Of a stretch of DNA of 64,000 nucleotides, positions 1 to 8,418 are shown one piece after another. Within the stretch, counting starts at the first letter, position 1, and each line of letters opens with the position of its first letter. The DNA lies in contig NZ_ASXP01000004.1 of assembly GCF_000445445.1 (NCBI RefSeq), forward strand, positions 496,001-560,000. The letters are read 5' to 3'. The notes under the pieces are model-generated. The model did not search any database. It saw only the letters and a program-made list of their open reading frames with translations, and was not told where the DNA came from. Source of the DNA: Sporomusa ovata DSM 2662 (GTDB taxonomy: Bacteria > Bacillota > Negativicutes > Sporomusales > Sporomusaceae). The position numbers were made by a program, and so were the translations under genes.

Positions 1-26
1 TTTTTCGCAGCTTGTTCTTGCGTCAT
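1..26 (-). CDS. 5' end of a gene leaving the window (product unknown)
   Basis: Only the first eight codons plus two bases are present (MTQEQAAK). The start is chosen because a GAGGAG ribosome binding site sits seven bases upstream; the ATG four bases earlier is too close to it. The gene follows riboswitch R1 and its terminator, so it is probably repressed by cobalamin. Too little is visible to name a product. Confidence 0.5.
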
Positions 27-57
27 ACATTATCTCCTCATTTCTTGTAATAGTAAC

Positions 58-97
58 TGAATAAACCCCTCTCTGAAATTCAGAAAGGGGTTTATTT
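58..97 (-). terminator. Terminator of riboswitch R1 expression platform
   Basis: Inverted repeat AAACCCCTTTCTG / CAGAGAGGGGTTT followed by T-rich sequence on the minus strand. It lies between R1 and the partial gene at the window edge, as expected for transcriptional control by attenuation. Confidence 0.75.
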
Positions 98-161
98 TTA
101 ATAGAGTTCGTTTTCTATGGTTATCCCTGCCTTGCTACAGCGGTTCCAAAAAGCTCTCTCC

Positions 162-382
162 ATAATCCCCTCCTCATCGCTCGTGAGTAAATAACGGTGA
201 TTGACAGACAGGCAGTTCTCCTGGCTCTGGCTCATAGTTTACCCAACCCTTCCCAAGACACAGTAGTCTCAGTGGTATACCTTGGGTTAACTCCCCATTA
301 CAGTGGCGGGACCGCGCCGGTATTTCACCGGTCTTCCCTATTAAGCCCCGTAGGGCACCTGGCTCGGCAATATTTAGTTATT
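162..382 (-). promoter_or_regulatory. Cobalamin riboswitch R1
   Basis: Read on the minus strand it carries the conserved boxes in order: AGGTGCC, GGGCTTAATAGGGAA, the CCGGT/ACCGG stem, GCGGTCCCGCCACTGTA, and the 3' B12 box CCAGGAGAACTGCC, then the GAGCGATGAGGAGGGG arm. A terminator follows. It controls the gene that starts at the left window edge. It lies just downstream of the frameshifted activator gene, so it starts a new transcription unit. Confidence 0.95.
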
Positions 383-459
383 ATTCGTCATATTATCATT
401 AATACTATACCCTCTTGGCAGGTATTGTCAATAACAATTAGTAACAAGCAGAGTGAACA

Positions 460-1226
460 TTACATCAAAAAACATGCCGCACCATAGGCAACTGTGAACT
501 GGGGATAGGAAAGAACATTAACAGCTCTAAAAATTTCATCTTCAATGGCGGATGCAAGTCCGCCATTATTTGCGGCACCACCATCAAGATACAAATCGTC
601 CTCAATTTCTTGATTTCCCAGCATACCTGCTATGCGTCTGGCAATCGATTCATGCAATCCCCTGATGATGTTTTCCTTTTTGTTCCTTTGGCTAAAAGAG
701 ATACGATCTCGCTTTCGGCGAAAACCGCGCACGTACTGTTGAGGTTGATAGAAGCATCAGCATTGTCAGCTAATGTCGCAAAATCATAGATGGGTGTGTC
801 TAAAATACGCCCAGCCATTTCAAAAAACCTCCCGGTTCCAGCCGCACATTTATCGTTCATTTTAAAATCACTAAGTTTTCCATCTTCAGAAATTCGGATA
901 ATTTTTATATCCTGTCCACCAATATTAATCACTGTACGCGCTTTTTTATCACTTAATAAGTACACTCCCCAAGCATTGGCGGAGACTTCATCAATGACGG
1001 TATGCGCCTGCGTTATCAGATTCTTGCCATACCCGGTGACAGAAATGCCTCCAATATCCTTTTTCTTTATCGCCAGATCAGTCAGACCATCATCAATTAA
1101 TTTGAGGGCCAATGCTTCCTGCCCCGGCGCTGTTGGTACTACTTTTTTCCACAGTAGTTCTGTATCTTTAACAATTACAGTTTTTATGGCGGTGCTGCCA
1201 AGGTCAATGCCAATTTTATATTCCAT
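460..1226 (-). CDS. 2-hydroxyacyl-CoA dehydratase activator-type ATPase (BadF/HgdC family), frameshifted
   Basis: ASKHA-fold ATPase that in this family drives one electron at low potential into a partner dehydratase or double-cubane protein. Motifs seen: phosphate loop IGIDLGST near residue 5, INIGGQD near 100, and the two cluster cysteines in NDKCAAGTGRF and STCAVFAESE, which in known members hold one [4Fe-4S] across the dimer. The reading frame breaks after LLAKGT: the 5' part (1226-630) and the 3' part (732-460, from KKENIIRGLHES to the end) are two frames of one 255-residue protein, the usual family length. One A is missing from the A5 run at 677-681. The context A AAA AGG could also allow -1 slippage, but a mutation or base-calling error is as likely. 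It is the last gene of the operon and directly follows its predicted partner. Confidence 0.85.
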
Positions 1227-1237
1227 AGTTATCTCCC

Positions 1238-2482
1238 CTACTTTAATGTTTGTTTAAAAGCTTCTAGACGGGTCAGAATGTTTTGGCTGTCTTCTTTCAC
1301 ATAATCAGTTTCAATCTTGAGAAACTTGCTGCCGCTTGCTTTTAATTTAGCTTCAATTGTAAAGCTTTCAATATCATATGGATGACAACCCTTTAATACA
1401 TGAAAAATAATTCCGTTTATATTGTGGCTCGCTGTTATCCTCAAAATAGTATTGATGCGTCTGTCATTATCCGCAAAGGTTGGACAGATGCAGGCCTTAT
1501 GATATCTTTCAGCAAGTGCTTTTAATAGACCGTGTTCAGATGGGTCGTCATAAACAGTCGCTCCGGGGAATATTCTTTCGGAAGAACAGAGATCATCGGC
1601 ACAAACCGTCATACCTGCTTGTTCAATGAGTTGTAACATCTTGAAGTTAGGAAAGATGACCGGTGAACCGGCGAGAAAAATCTTATGAGGATTTTTCTGT
1701 GGTTTTATTGATTGAAATTTTTTCACTACAAGTTCTAGCTTTTTTGCCCATCTATCAATATCATCAAACATAAATGTATTGGCAATGGCAGTAAACCAGA
1801 TTCCGGAGATTATATTTTTTCTTTTTAACTCAATCAGTTCATCAAAAATTCTCCAGACATTCATAAATGCATTCATCGAACTCATGAGCTCTTGTCTTTT
1901 TAATTTGTTGCCTGTTTTTTGCTCTAAAAACAGTTTTAATGCGTAGATTTCTTCAACCCAGCGTTTTTGACCCTTTTCGTTCTGTTTAACATGGGGAAGT
2001 TCGAGATAATGTAAGTGTTCGATTTTTTCTTTCACTATTTCAGGCATCTTCACGACCCAATCGCAGGTTGTTGGTACAATCGTGGCATCATAATAGGAAG
2101 GTATTGCAGCGTCAAAGTCCATACTGCCAATATACGCTTTGAGCATGGGACACATAAGCACAGGCAGATATGCTGCGGATAGTCGCTGCGCTGAATAGGA
2201 ACCGCTGCATAGTTTTATCGGATGAACCCCAAAAGCATGAAACAGCTCAAATGGCGCTTGGATGCAAAAAAGCCCGATTAGCGGACGGCCTACTCTTTTC
2301 CGTAGTTGGTCAGGCTGTAAAGGACATGCTAATAAATCTAAAAAATAGTCAAATTCCGGGGTATAGTCAGTTCTTTCTTTCAATACGTTAATTTCATGAC
2401 AATATTCTTCACAAGTTTTTTCGTAAACTTTTGTTCGCTGTTTTATGCGGCGTTCTTCCTCTGTTTGCACAATTTTATTCAT
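1238..2482 (-). CDS. Double-cubane-cluster / 2-hydroxyacyl-CoA dehydratase D-type protein
   Basis: About 414 residues, soluble, belonging to the HGD-D/BcrBC family that also contains the double-cubane cluster protein (DCCP). Family cysteine motifs are visible: GLFCIQAPFELFHAF, LMCPMLKAYIG, PTTCDWVVK, VCADDLC, ACICPTF and GCHPYDIES. With a single subunit gene plus an activator gene and no second dehydratase subunit, the arrangement fits DCCP better than a true dehydratase heterodimer (inference). The start is the ATG preceded by AGGGGA at nine bases, which overlaps the end of the upstream polyferredoxin gene by eight bases; a longer reading to 2518 lacks such a site. DCCP-type proteins are known to reduce small molecules such as acetylene; the physiological substrate is unknown. 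Confidence 0.8.
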   Translation of the reverse strand: MNKIVQTEEERRIKQRTKVYEKTCEEYCHEINVLKERTDYTPEFDYFLDLLACPLQPDQLRKRVGRPLIGLFCIQAPFELFHAFGVHPIKLCSGSYSAQRLSAAYLPVLMCPMLKAYIGSMDFDAAIPSYYDATIVPTTCDWVVKMPEIVKEKIEHLHYLELPHVKQNEKGQKRWVEEIYALKLFLEQKTGNKLKRQELMSSMNAFMNVWRIFDELIELKRKNIISGIWFTAIANTFMFDDIDRWAKKLELVVKKFQSIKPQKNPHKIFLAGSPVIFPNFKMLQLIEQAGMTVCADDLCSSERIFPGATVYDDPSEHGLLKALAERYHKACICPTFADNDRRINTILRITASHNINGIIFHVLKGCHPYDIESFTIEAKLKASGSKFLKIETDYVKEDSQNILTRLEAFKQTLK

Positions 2483-3422
2483 CCAATGATTTCCCCTGTT
2501 GATAATTTTGGGCAACATATTTTCGTGACGAAGAAAATATGTTGTACTTAAGAAATTTTGCAGTCAATGTATTGTCTTCAGGACAAGCCTCAATACATCT
2601 CATACAAAGCATACAGTCTTCACTCATTACATTTTTTTCCGTCTTTTCTAGATGAACATCCCTAATATCCATAGGACACATTCTTTGGCAATTACCACAG
2701 CCCGAACAGGTATGCACCGATTTTTCAAACCGGATAAAACTGATTTTTTTATACATTTGAATCAAGGGCAGCATCGGGCAAAATAGACAAAAAAATCGGT
2801 CTTTGAAAAAACTTCCTATCAGCGTACCAGCTGCAATCATTACGGAAATTACGGAAAAGGTCAGGGTGATTGTGTTCGTAAAATCCAGCGCGAAATTTCG
2901 CGTATCCCCAACAAAAAGAGGCATAATCGGTTTTGCCGGGCAAATCTGACAGAAGAATAAGTAAAAATCGCTATGTAGTCCTGCATATGTAATCAGCAGC
3001 GGAATACTAAGAAGCAGTGCCAGTAATACATATTTAGCCGGCTTTAGGCGCTCCCGGGTTTTCCAGGAAAGTTCTGTTTCCCGTATTCCCAGCTTCTTTC
3101 TGAGTTGGGACAACCAGTCTTGCAATGTACCGAATGGGCATATCCAGCCGCACCATATTTTTGACAATACAATTGTTAAAAAAGCAAAGATCAAAAAATA
3201 CAGTATTACCTTAAACCCTTTGTAGGAAAGCAACTCGGGAAAATAGAAGCCAAGCCCCCATTGTCCCTGCAGCGCCATGAGATAACAGTTTCCAGCGCAG
3301 CCATGAACATAAGGACAGGAAAAGCAGGGCATAGAATACCCAAAATTCAAGCCAATGCGACCGCCATAAGTCCATACCACAAACATAAGATTTTGTATTA
3401 GCAAGCGTATTGTACCTATCAT
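2475..3422 (-). CDS. Membrane-bound polyferredoxin (NapH/NosR/CcoG-like)
   Basis: 315 residues with about five hydrophobic segments. Cysteine motifs: CFSCPYVHGCAGNC near residue 33, CGWICPFG and CQICPAKP in the membrane domain, FCLFCPML, then two classical ferredoxin motifs CSGCGNCQRMCP and CMLCMRCIEACP near the C-terminus. Proteins of this type move electrons between quinols or membrane donors and soluble redox partners. Lying between the nitrogenase-like genes and the double-cubane gene, it probably supplies low-potential electrons to one or both (inference). An AAGGAG site lies 13 bases before the ATG, inside the end of the upstream lipoprotein gene. Confidence 0.85.
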   Translation of the reverse strand: MIGTIRLLIQNLMFVVWTYGGRIGLNFGYSMPCFSCPYVHGCAGNCYLMALQGQWGLGFYFPELLSYKGFKVILYFLIFAFLTIVLSKIWCGWICPFGTLQDWLSQLRKKLGIRETELSWKTRERLKPAKYVLLALLLSIPLLITYAGLHSDFYLFFCQICPAKPIMPLFVGDTRNFALDFTNTITLTFSVISVMIAAGTLIGSFFKDRFFCLFCPMLPLIQMYKKISFIRFEKSVHTCSGCGNCQRMCPMDIRDVHLEKTEKNVMSEDCMLCMRCIEACPEDNTLTAKFLKYNIFSSSRKYVAQNYQQGKSLDE

Positions 3423-3428
3423 TTAATA

Positions 3429-4283
3429 TTAAAAACTCCTTCTGCGAAATAGCACAACACCTGAGATAACTGCCATTACAGCAAAGAAGAAACATAAGCC
3501 CAGGGTAAGATTATTGTGAGCAGACAATGAACGGCGCAGGAGAAGATTCATTGAAGTTTTATATACTTCATTTCCCACGAATTCTTCCGTATAGAGAATT
3601 ATCTCTTTATATTCATGATATCCGCCGTCATCTAATCGTTGATCATGGGGCGGAGTAAAGGAAAACCTACCATCATCACCAGGCATAAGTTTTTCATAAC
3701 TTTTTTTGCCTATGTCGATGAGTTTCATTTCTTGGACAGGATAGCTGGACGGATGAATTGGCTTATATAGGAACTGGAATGTTTGGCCAGTCTGAGCCCA
3801 GGGGAAATTCCCGGCTGACACCAGGTCAATGGACGTAAATGTTTTGGAACTTTCCAGCAACACCGGTTCCTTTTTTATATTTTTATCTAACCCATCTCCA
3901 TAAAGAGGAAATGCTATCTGTGCCGTAAAATGTTCTTGGGCGCAGGTTCCTGTAACATATACATGATAAAGAAACTGAGTGGAAGTATTGACACTTAAGA
4001 AATAAAGGCCGTCTTTTTGTTCTATCGGGATGATATAATATTGTTTTTCACCTTTCTGTCGTCCGTCACAATAAAAAGCTGTTAAATTTTTAATGTCAGC
4101 AATAGTTAGCGAATCGGAACTGCTTTTTAGATATACAGTTTGCGTTACCGAGCCGTTCGTTTCATTAATCTTTTTGCCGTATTCAAGCCAAAGAAAGGCA
4201 GTATCTTCAATGTTACTGCTTTCTGCGCAGCCCTGAAAAGAAATAACCAGCAATAGAATAATGCCTGCAAGTTTAGAAATCAT
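3429..4283 (-). CDS. Putative membrane-anchored lipoprotein of unknown function
   Basis: 284 residues. The N-terminus has a short signal and a lipobox-like SFQGC, so Cys19 may be lipidated. The body is hydrophilic and probably beta-rich, with two extracytoplasmic sections. A single hydrophobic helix followed by RRRSF ends the protein, giving a second membrane anchor with its C-terminus inside. I do not recognise a family. The position between the K-like subunit and the polyferredoxin suggests an envelope component of the same redox system, but nothing in the sequence shows a cofactor site. Confidence 0.6.
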   Translation of the reverse strand: MISKLAGIILLLVISFQGCAESSNIEDTAFLWLEYGKKINETNGSVTQTVYLKSSSDSLTIADIKNLTAFYCDGRQKGEKQYYIIPIEQKDGLYFLSVNTSTQFLYHVYVTGTCAQEHFTAQIAFPLYGDGLDKNIKKEPVLLESSKTFTSIDLVSAGNFPWAQTGQTFQFLYKPIHPSSYPVQEMKLIDIGKKSYEKLMPGDDGRFSFTPPHDQRLDDGGYHEYKEIILYTEEFVGNEVYKTSMNLLLRRSLSAHNNLTLGLCFFFAVMAVISGVVLFRRRSF

Positions 4284-4347
4284 TTCTTTCCATTTCCTGC
4301 TGTCTTTTAAGCATCACTAAATTACTCCCTTCCTTTTTTTTATATAA

Positions 4348-5652
4348 CTAGCCCTTCCTCCGCCACTGACAGAAGTTCATATATTGATTCCACAGCCGTT
4401 CGACCATGTGACAGGAACCGCGGAGGCCCAAGAACGGCCGGTCATGAAGAAAGATCTCATCGTGCACCGGCAGGGAAATATGCTGACATACTACATCGGT
4501 CACGGCCTGTTGCTGTAAGAGGGCTTTTTCCTGACTGCTTGCCAGGAGCAGCCCCGGTGCCAGATTAACCAAATGGGCTGCTATCGCCTGACTGTCATTT
4601 TGTCCGTCCAGTATGGTATCAATGCAGCCCGGTACCGGATAAGATGATGCACCATTGTGCAGGACTACAGCCAACGAGCCGGTGGCTATCCATTCCGAGC
4701 GCAGCGCCTGCGCCAACGCCAAGGCAACCGATGCAGGCCCAGCCACCAGCGAGTTTTCAAACCACGGTTCACCCCATAGCCGCTGCATCTCGCGCGTAAC
4801 GGTGCGCAGCCGGTGCTGCAGTTTGTCTGCCTCCTGCTGGGCAGCCTGTAAACCATTACTGCCAGTGGGCAGCGCCTGTCCTATTGCTTGTAACCAGTCC
4901 AGTGACCCTGCCAAGCCATAAGGCGGCAGCAGCGACAAATACGGTATGCCGTATTGTTGCTGCAGGTCTTGCGCCAGCGTAAGACCCAGTTCGCCATGAA
5001 TGACCAGGTTCAGTTCCGCCTGGGTCATGGTTGCAATTTCTGCGGTGCTGCTGCCTGCGCCCGGGCAAGCCAATACGTTGTACCCGGCCAGTTCCAGCAG
5101 GCGTTTTAACTCGCGCAGGTCATTGTCCGCGTTGTAATAGCCGATCGAACAGCCTAGCAAGTTGATGGTATGCGGCTGTACTATGCTGCGGTTTTGCAGT
5201 GGCATTACGGCAAAATAGGCTTTTGCAGCCGCCCGGTATCCTTCCCAAAAGCCGCCGGTCAATCCACCGCTGTCCATACACACCACCGGGCAGGGCATAG
5301 CGGCCTGAACAGCAATGCCGGCAATATCATCGCCGATTAGACTGACCGAACAGCTATTTTCAATTAAGAGTACTGACGGTCGGGAAGATTGGCGAAGCGA
5401 CGCCAAGGTTTCCAGCAGGCATTCCTCGGTGCCGTACACAACGGCATTATTATCCGGCTGTGTGCCAAAGAAGCGTTTGGCAACACCGGCGCAGGATTTT
5501 TCCACATACCTGAGTGCGTAAAAATAGCACCAGAGCGGCCCGTTCGCCACAATAGCGGCATCCGGAATACCGGCAAAAAAAGCCGCTGCCCCGGTCAGCG
5601 CACAGGTATTGACTTGGCTGCAAACATCACTCCACTCTTCTTTACCAGCCAT
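4348..5652 (-). CDS. Nitrogenase-like K-type subunit (NifK/BchB/NifE superfamily)
   Basis: 434 residues, oxidoreductase/nitrogenase component 1 family. Three conserved cysteines match the P-cluster-type ligands: CALTGAAAFFAGI near residue 17, NGPLWCYFY near 41, and ENSCSVSLIGDD near 100. The protein is shorter than true NifK and no cofactor-site His/Cys pair is evident, as in BchN/BchB-type reductases. The start is the ATG preceded by AAGGAGGGG; it overlaps the D-like gene by 11 bases, so the two are translationally coupled and probably form a heterotetramer. The substrate is unknown. A role in reduction of a tetrapyrrole or other B12-linked metabolite is only inferred from the riboswitch. 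Confidence 0.8.
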   Translation of the reverse strand: MAGKEEWSDVCSQVNTCALTGAAAFFAGIPDAAIVANGPLWCYFYALRYVEKSCAGVAKRFFGTQPDNNAVVYGTEECLLETLASLRQSSRPSVLLIENSCSVSLIGDDIAGIAVQAAMPCPVVCMDSGGLTGGFWEGYRAAAKAYFAVMPLQNRSIVQPHTINLLGCSIGYYNADNDLRELKRLLELAGYNVLACPGAGSSTAEIATMTQAELNLVIHGELGLTLAQDLQQQYGIPYLSLLPPYGLAGSLDWLQAIGQALPTGSNGLQAAQQEADKLQHRLRTVTREMQRLWGEPWFENSLVAGPASVALALAQALRSEWIATGSLAVVLHNGASSYPVPGCIDTILDGQNDSQAIAAHLVNLAPGLLLASSQEKALLQQQAVTDVVCQHISLPVHDEIFLHDRPFLGLRGSCHMVERLWNQYMNFCQWRRKG

Positions 5653-6940
5653 ACTGCACCCCTCCTTGGCCCCCGGGCCGTTTTGCCAGTTGTCCCAGCT
5701 TATTCCATAATTCAATCATGCCCCCTACGCCTAAGGGCGGCAGTACCGGGAGGTAAAACTGCCGCAGGGCATCGTCTTCCAGTTCGTGGGTCGTAACCAC
5801 TACATCTGAGGTATGCAGCAGGACTTCGTCCTCAGTTTCATCCACAATAGGCGTGATGGTATGCTTTGCCAGTTCTTGCCGCAAAGCCGTTTTCTGCTCG
5901 CCGGTCAGGCCTTTGAATAAAAGAATCTTGGCCGGCGTCACTCCGGCCAGGGCAAGCAGTTCCAACACCCAGCCTGGCTGGAAGTGGCTGAGCGGACGGC
6001 CAATGCCTAGCACCACCCTGGCCCCTTGCAGGGCGGAACGGCACTTGACTGCTGTTAATTTCAGCCGCTGCTCCTGTGCAGCTTCCACCTGCAAGGCCGC
6101 CTGTTCCCGGCCTAGCATTTTGCCTAGTTGTTTGATCCAAGCTTTTGTCCCGCCCCAGCCTACCGGAAGATCATGATCAAGAAAAGGAATTCCGAACCTT
6201 TCCTCCAGATCGACGGCCAGCTTGCGTATCCAGGCATAGGACTGGGGTCCTCCTCCCAGCGGAATACAAAGTGCCGAAACCGGAACGCGCTTCATTTCTT
6301 CCAGCGTGGCATATCCCGGGAAACGGCCCTGTACCTGGAGGCCGAAAGAACTAAGCAAGGCTGTCATTTCTTTGGCATCAGCCCCATTCGGACCACCGCG
6401 GTCGCCCAGCAAGGTTACGGTATCAGCTCTTGCCGGCTGCCACTGCATGAACCGTTCGGCCAAAACCTTAGCGGTATGATAAAAGCCGGCATGATACTCT
6501 CCGTCCAAAAAACCGTTGCAAGGTACTGTCATCACCGGTATGCCGAAGTCTGTTTCCGCCTCCCGGGCAATGGCCGGGGTATCATCGCCGATTACACCGG
6601 CAACACAGGAATTGGCAATCATAATATACAAAGGTTTGTACCGCTCGACAACATACTCAATGCACTGCCGCAGCTGATCGGCACCGCCAAAGATGGAGTG
6701 TTCGTCCCGCAGATTGCTGGTGACGAGCGGCGCTGTATATTGCCGGGGAACGAAAGTTCCACGGGCGAGCGCGTGATAATGCCCGCCCAGATCCATTTCC
6801 CGGGTTACATGCCCGCAGGCCTTCGGACTGTGATAGATCACCACAGCGCCTTCGTTATGCGCAACGGCACGCCAGACCCCCGGCATACTGCAGCTGCAGC
6901 TGCGTTTCATCGTGATCATATACCGCTTATTCAACACCAT
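5642..6940 (-). CDS. Nitrogenase-like D-type subunit (NifD/BchN/CfbD superfamily)
   Basis: About 432 residues. P-cluster-type cysteines are in CSMPGVWRA near residue 17, SPKACGH near 42 and NSCVAGVIGDD near 105. The family's GGPQSY and GIPFLDHDLPVGWGGT regions follow. The FeMo-cofactor ligands of NifD (a late Cys and His) are not apparent, so it is not a dinitrogen reductase of the classical type. The ATG used overlaps the H-like stop codon and has GGAGGAG 13 bases upstream; a second ATG seven codons later is possible. The H, D and K genes overlap successively, which indicates one tightly coupled complex. Confidence 0.8.
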   Translation of the reverse strand: MVLNKRYMITMKRSCSCSMPGVWRAVAHNEGAVVIYHSPKACGHVTREMDLGGHYHALARGTFVPRQYTAPLVTSNLRDEHSIFGGADQLRQCIEYVVERYKPLYIMIANSCVAGVIGDDTPAIAREAETDFGIPVMTVPCNGFLDGEYHAGFYHTAKVLAERFMQWQPARADTVTLLGDRGGPNGADAKEMTALLSSFGLQVQGRFPGYATLEEMKRVPVSALCIPLGGGPQSYAWIRKLAVDLEERFGIPFLDHDLPVGWGGTKAWIKQLGKMLGREQAALQVEAAQEQRLKLTAVKCRSALQGARVVLGIGRPLSHFQPGWVLELLALAGVTPAKILLFKGLTGEQKTALRQELAKHTITPIVDETEDEVLLHTSDVVVTTHELEDDALRQFYLPVLPPLGVGGMIELWNKLGQLAKRPGGQGGVQYGW

Positions 6941-7739
6941 ATTGCAGCACCAACTCCTCCAATTCTTCAAAACCAACCGGTGTCGGCACCGTTAAGGCAG
7001 CGTTCTCCATGATCAGGCCGGCAAGTTCCCGGTATACACAGGCCTGCGCGGACTGGGGCGCCCATTCAATGACTGTTTTACGGTTTATTTCCGCCTGATG
7101 CACCATCCGGTCACGGGGAATAAAGGCAATCAGCCGGGTATTCAATCTGGCTGCAAACTCCTGCAGCAATACCTGCTCATGAACAATATTGCGGCTGTTG
7201 CCAATAATGCCACCCAGACGCACCCGGCCACGGCCGGCAAACCGCGTCACCCCTTTGGCAATATTATTGGCGGCATACAAAGACATGAGTTCGCCGGATG
7301 AAACAATATAGATATCGGTGGCATAGCCCTCCCGGATGGGTACGGCAAACCCGCCGCAAACCACATCTCCCAGCACATCATACAAAACAACCTGTTCTTC
7401 GGCGATTGCCTGTAATGCATTCAGCTTTTCCAAAGCGACAATAATACCGCGTCCGGCACACCCAACCCCCGGTTCCGGACCGCCGGCTTCAACACATTTT
7501 ACACCGGCAAAGCCGGTATGGACAATTTGTTCCCGCGTGACCTCATCGCCGTACTTTCTGGTCATATCCAGCACGGTCTGCATGCATGTCCTGCCCAATA
7601 GCAGCCGCGTGGAATCGTTTTTGGGATCGCAGCCAATCTGACAAACGGAATTTCCCAGCTCTGCTAGTGCTGCCGATACATTGGCTGCTGTCGTTGATTT
7701 GCCAATACCGCCTTTACCATAAAAAGCTATCTTTTTCAT
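6927..7739 (-). CDS. Nitrogenase reductase-like ATPase (NifH/BchL/CfbC family)
   Basis: 270 residues, the usual length for the family. The N-terminal P-loop is GKGGIGKST; the switch and cluster cysteines are in GVGCAGRG near residue 95 and VLGDVVCGGFA near 127, the two ligands per monomer of the [4Fe-4S] shared across the NifH dimer. The C-terminal AEINRKTVIEW segment is also typical. Known members deliver electrons to component 1 with ATP hydrolysis. RBS AAGGGGGAG precedes the ATG. It is the first gene after riboswitch R2 and its terminator. There are no nifE/N/B or homocitrate genes here, so a nitrogen-fixation role is unlikely. Confidence 0.88.
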   Translation of the reverse strand: MKKIAFYGKGGIGKSTTAANVSAALAELGNSVCQIGCDPKNDSTRLLLGRTCMQTVLDMTRKYGDEVTREQIVHTGFAGVKCVEAGGPEPGVGCAGRGIIVALEKLNALQAIAEEQVVLYDVLGDVVCGGFAVPIREGYATDIYIVSSGELMSLYAANNIAKGVTRFAGRGRVRLGGIIGNSRNIVHEQVLLQEFAARLNTRLIAFIPRDRMVHQAEINRKTVIEWAPQSAQACVYRELAGLIMENAALTVPTPVGFEELEELVLQYGVE

Positions 7740-7802
7740 ACTTCTCCCCCTTACCGGATAACCAATAACGCCGCTAAATACCTTAAAAAGCTATTAAAAT
7801 AT

Positions 7803-7836
7803 AAAAATCTCCTGAACAATGTTCAGGAGATGAAAT
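7803..7836 (-). terminator. Terminator of riboswitch R2
   Basis: Minus-strand hairpin ATCTCCTGAAC-ATT-GTTCAGGAGAT followed by TTTTTAT, between the R2 aptamer and the H-like gene: the expression platform of an OFF switch. Confidence 0.9.
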
Positions 7837-7870
7837 ATTCAAATGCTGATATACACATCTGTCTATGTAC

Positions 7871-8085
7871 AAATCCCCTCCCCATCGCTCGCGGGTCAAA
7901 CGGTGATTGTTAGATAGGCAGTTCTCCTGGCTCTAGATCATCGCTCCTCCAAACCTTCCCAAGACAGCTTGTCTCAGTGGCATATTTCGGATTCGCTCTC
8001 TACTACAGTGGCGGGACCGCGCCGGCATTACACCGGACTTCCCTATTAAGCCCTTGTCGGGCACCTATCTCAATACTATGAAATT
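7871..8085 (-). promoter_or_regulatory. Cobalamin riboswitch R2
   Basis: All core boxes are intact on the minus strand (AGGTGCC, GGGCTTAATAGGGAA, GCGGTCCCGCCACTGTA, CCAGGAGAACTGCC). It heads the nitrogenase-like/double-cubane operon, so that operon should be expressed when cobalamin is low. Confidence 0.95.
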
Positions 8086-8205
8086 GTAATTCTTCTATCC
8101 ACAATCCGGAAACCGCAACATAGCTTACGCCCAGCAGGCAAATACAGAAAACCCTTCCTTATATGCATACGAAAGGATTTTAAATCATGAGTTTATTCCA
8201 ATAAA

Positions 8206-8290
8206 AAACCTAGCTTAATAAAAAAGCTAGGAAGGATAAACTGCTTATAACAATCCCCTTCCCATCACCTGTGGGCATAATTGGCGATTA
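8206..8290 (-). promoter_or_regulatory. Orphan riboswitch-like 3' arm plus terminator (copy 1)
   Basis: On the minus strand, AATCGCC...GCCCACAGGTGATGGG...GGGGATT resembles the arm that follows the B12 box in all ten complete riboswitches, but no aptamer core precedes it. It is followed by a hairpin CCTAGCTT/AAGCTAGG with a T-run (8209-8231). The 38-base arm is almost identical to the one at 11219-11257. It lies between the cobN remnant and R2. Confidence 0.5.
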
Positions 8291-8418
8291 CTGATTTATG
8301 TAATTATACATGAAGTTAATTCCAATATTATGCTAACAGACTTTATACCATCTGTCAACAAAAGAGTTGCCTAAACGACAAAAGCATAAACAGGCAGAAG
8401 CGGGGGCCTTAGAATAGG

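Noticed and set aside
197..487. 96-residue plus-strand open frame
   Set aside because: It runs through the R1 aptamer; similar chance frames occur over other riboswitch copies.
6128..7012. 294-residue plus-strand open frame over the D-like gene
   Set aside because: Antisense shadow of a gene with clear cysteine motifs; no RBS.
6927..7739. True nitrogenase (nifHDK)
   Set aside because: D and K proteins are short, cofactor-site ligands are not apparent, and no nifE, nifN, nifB or nifV is nearby. The set fits nitrogenase-like reductases better.
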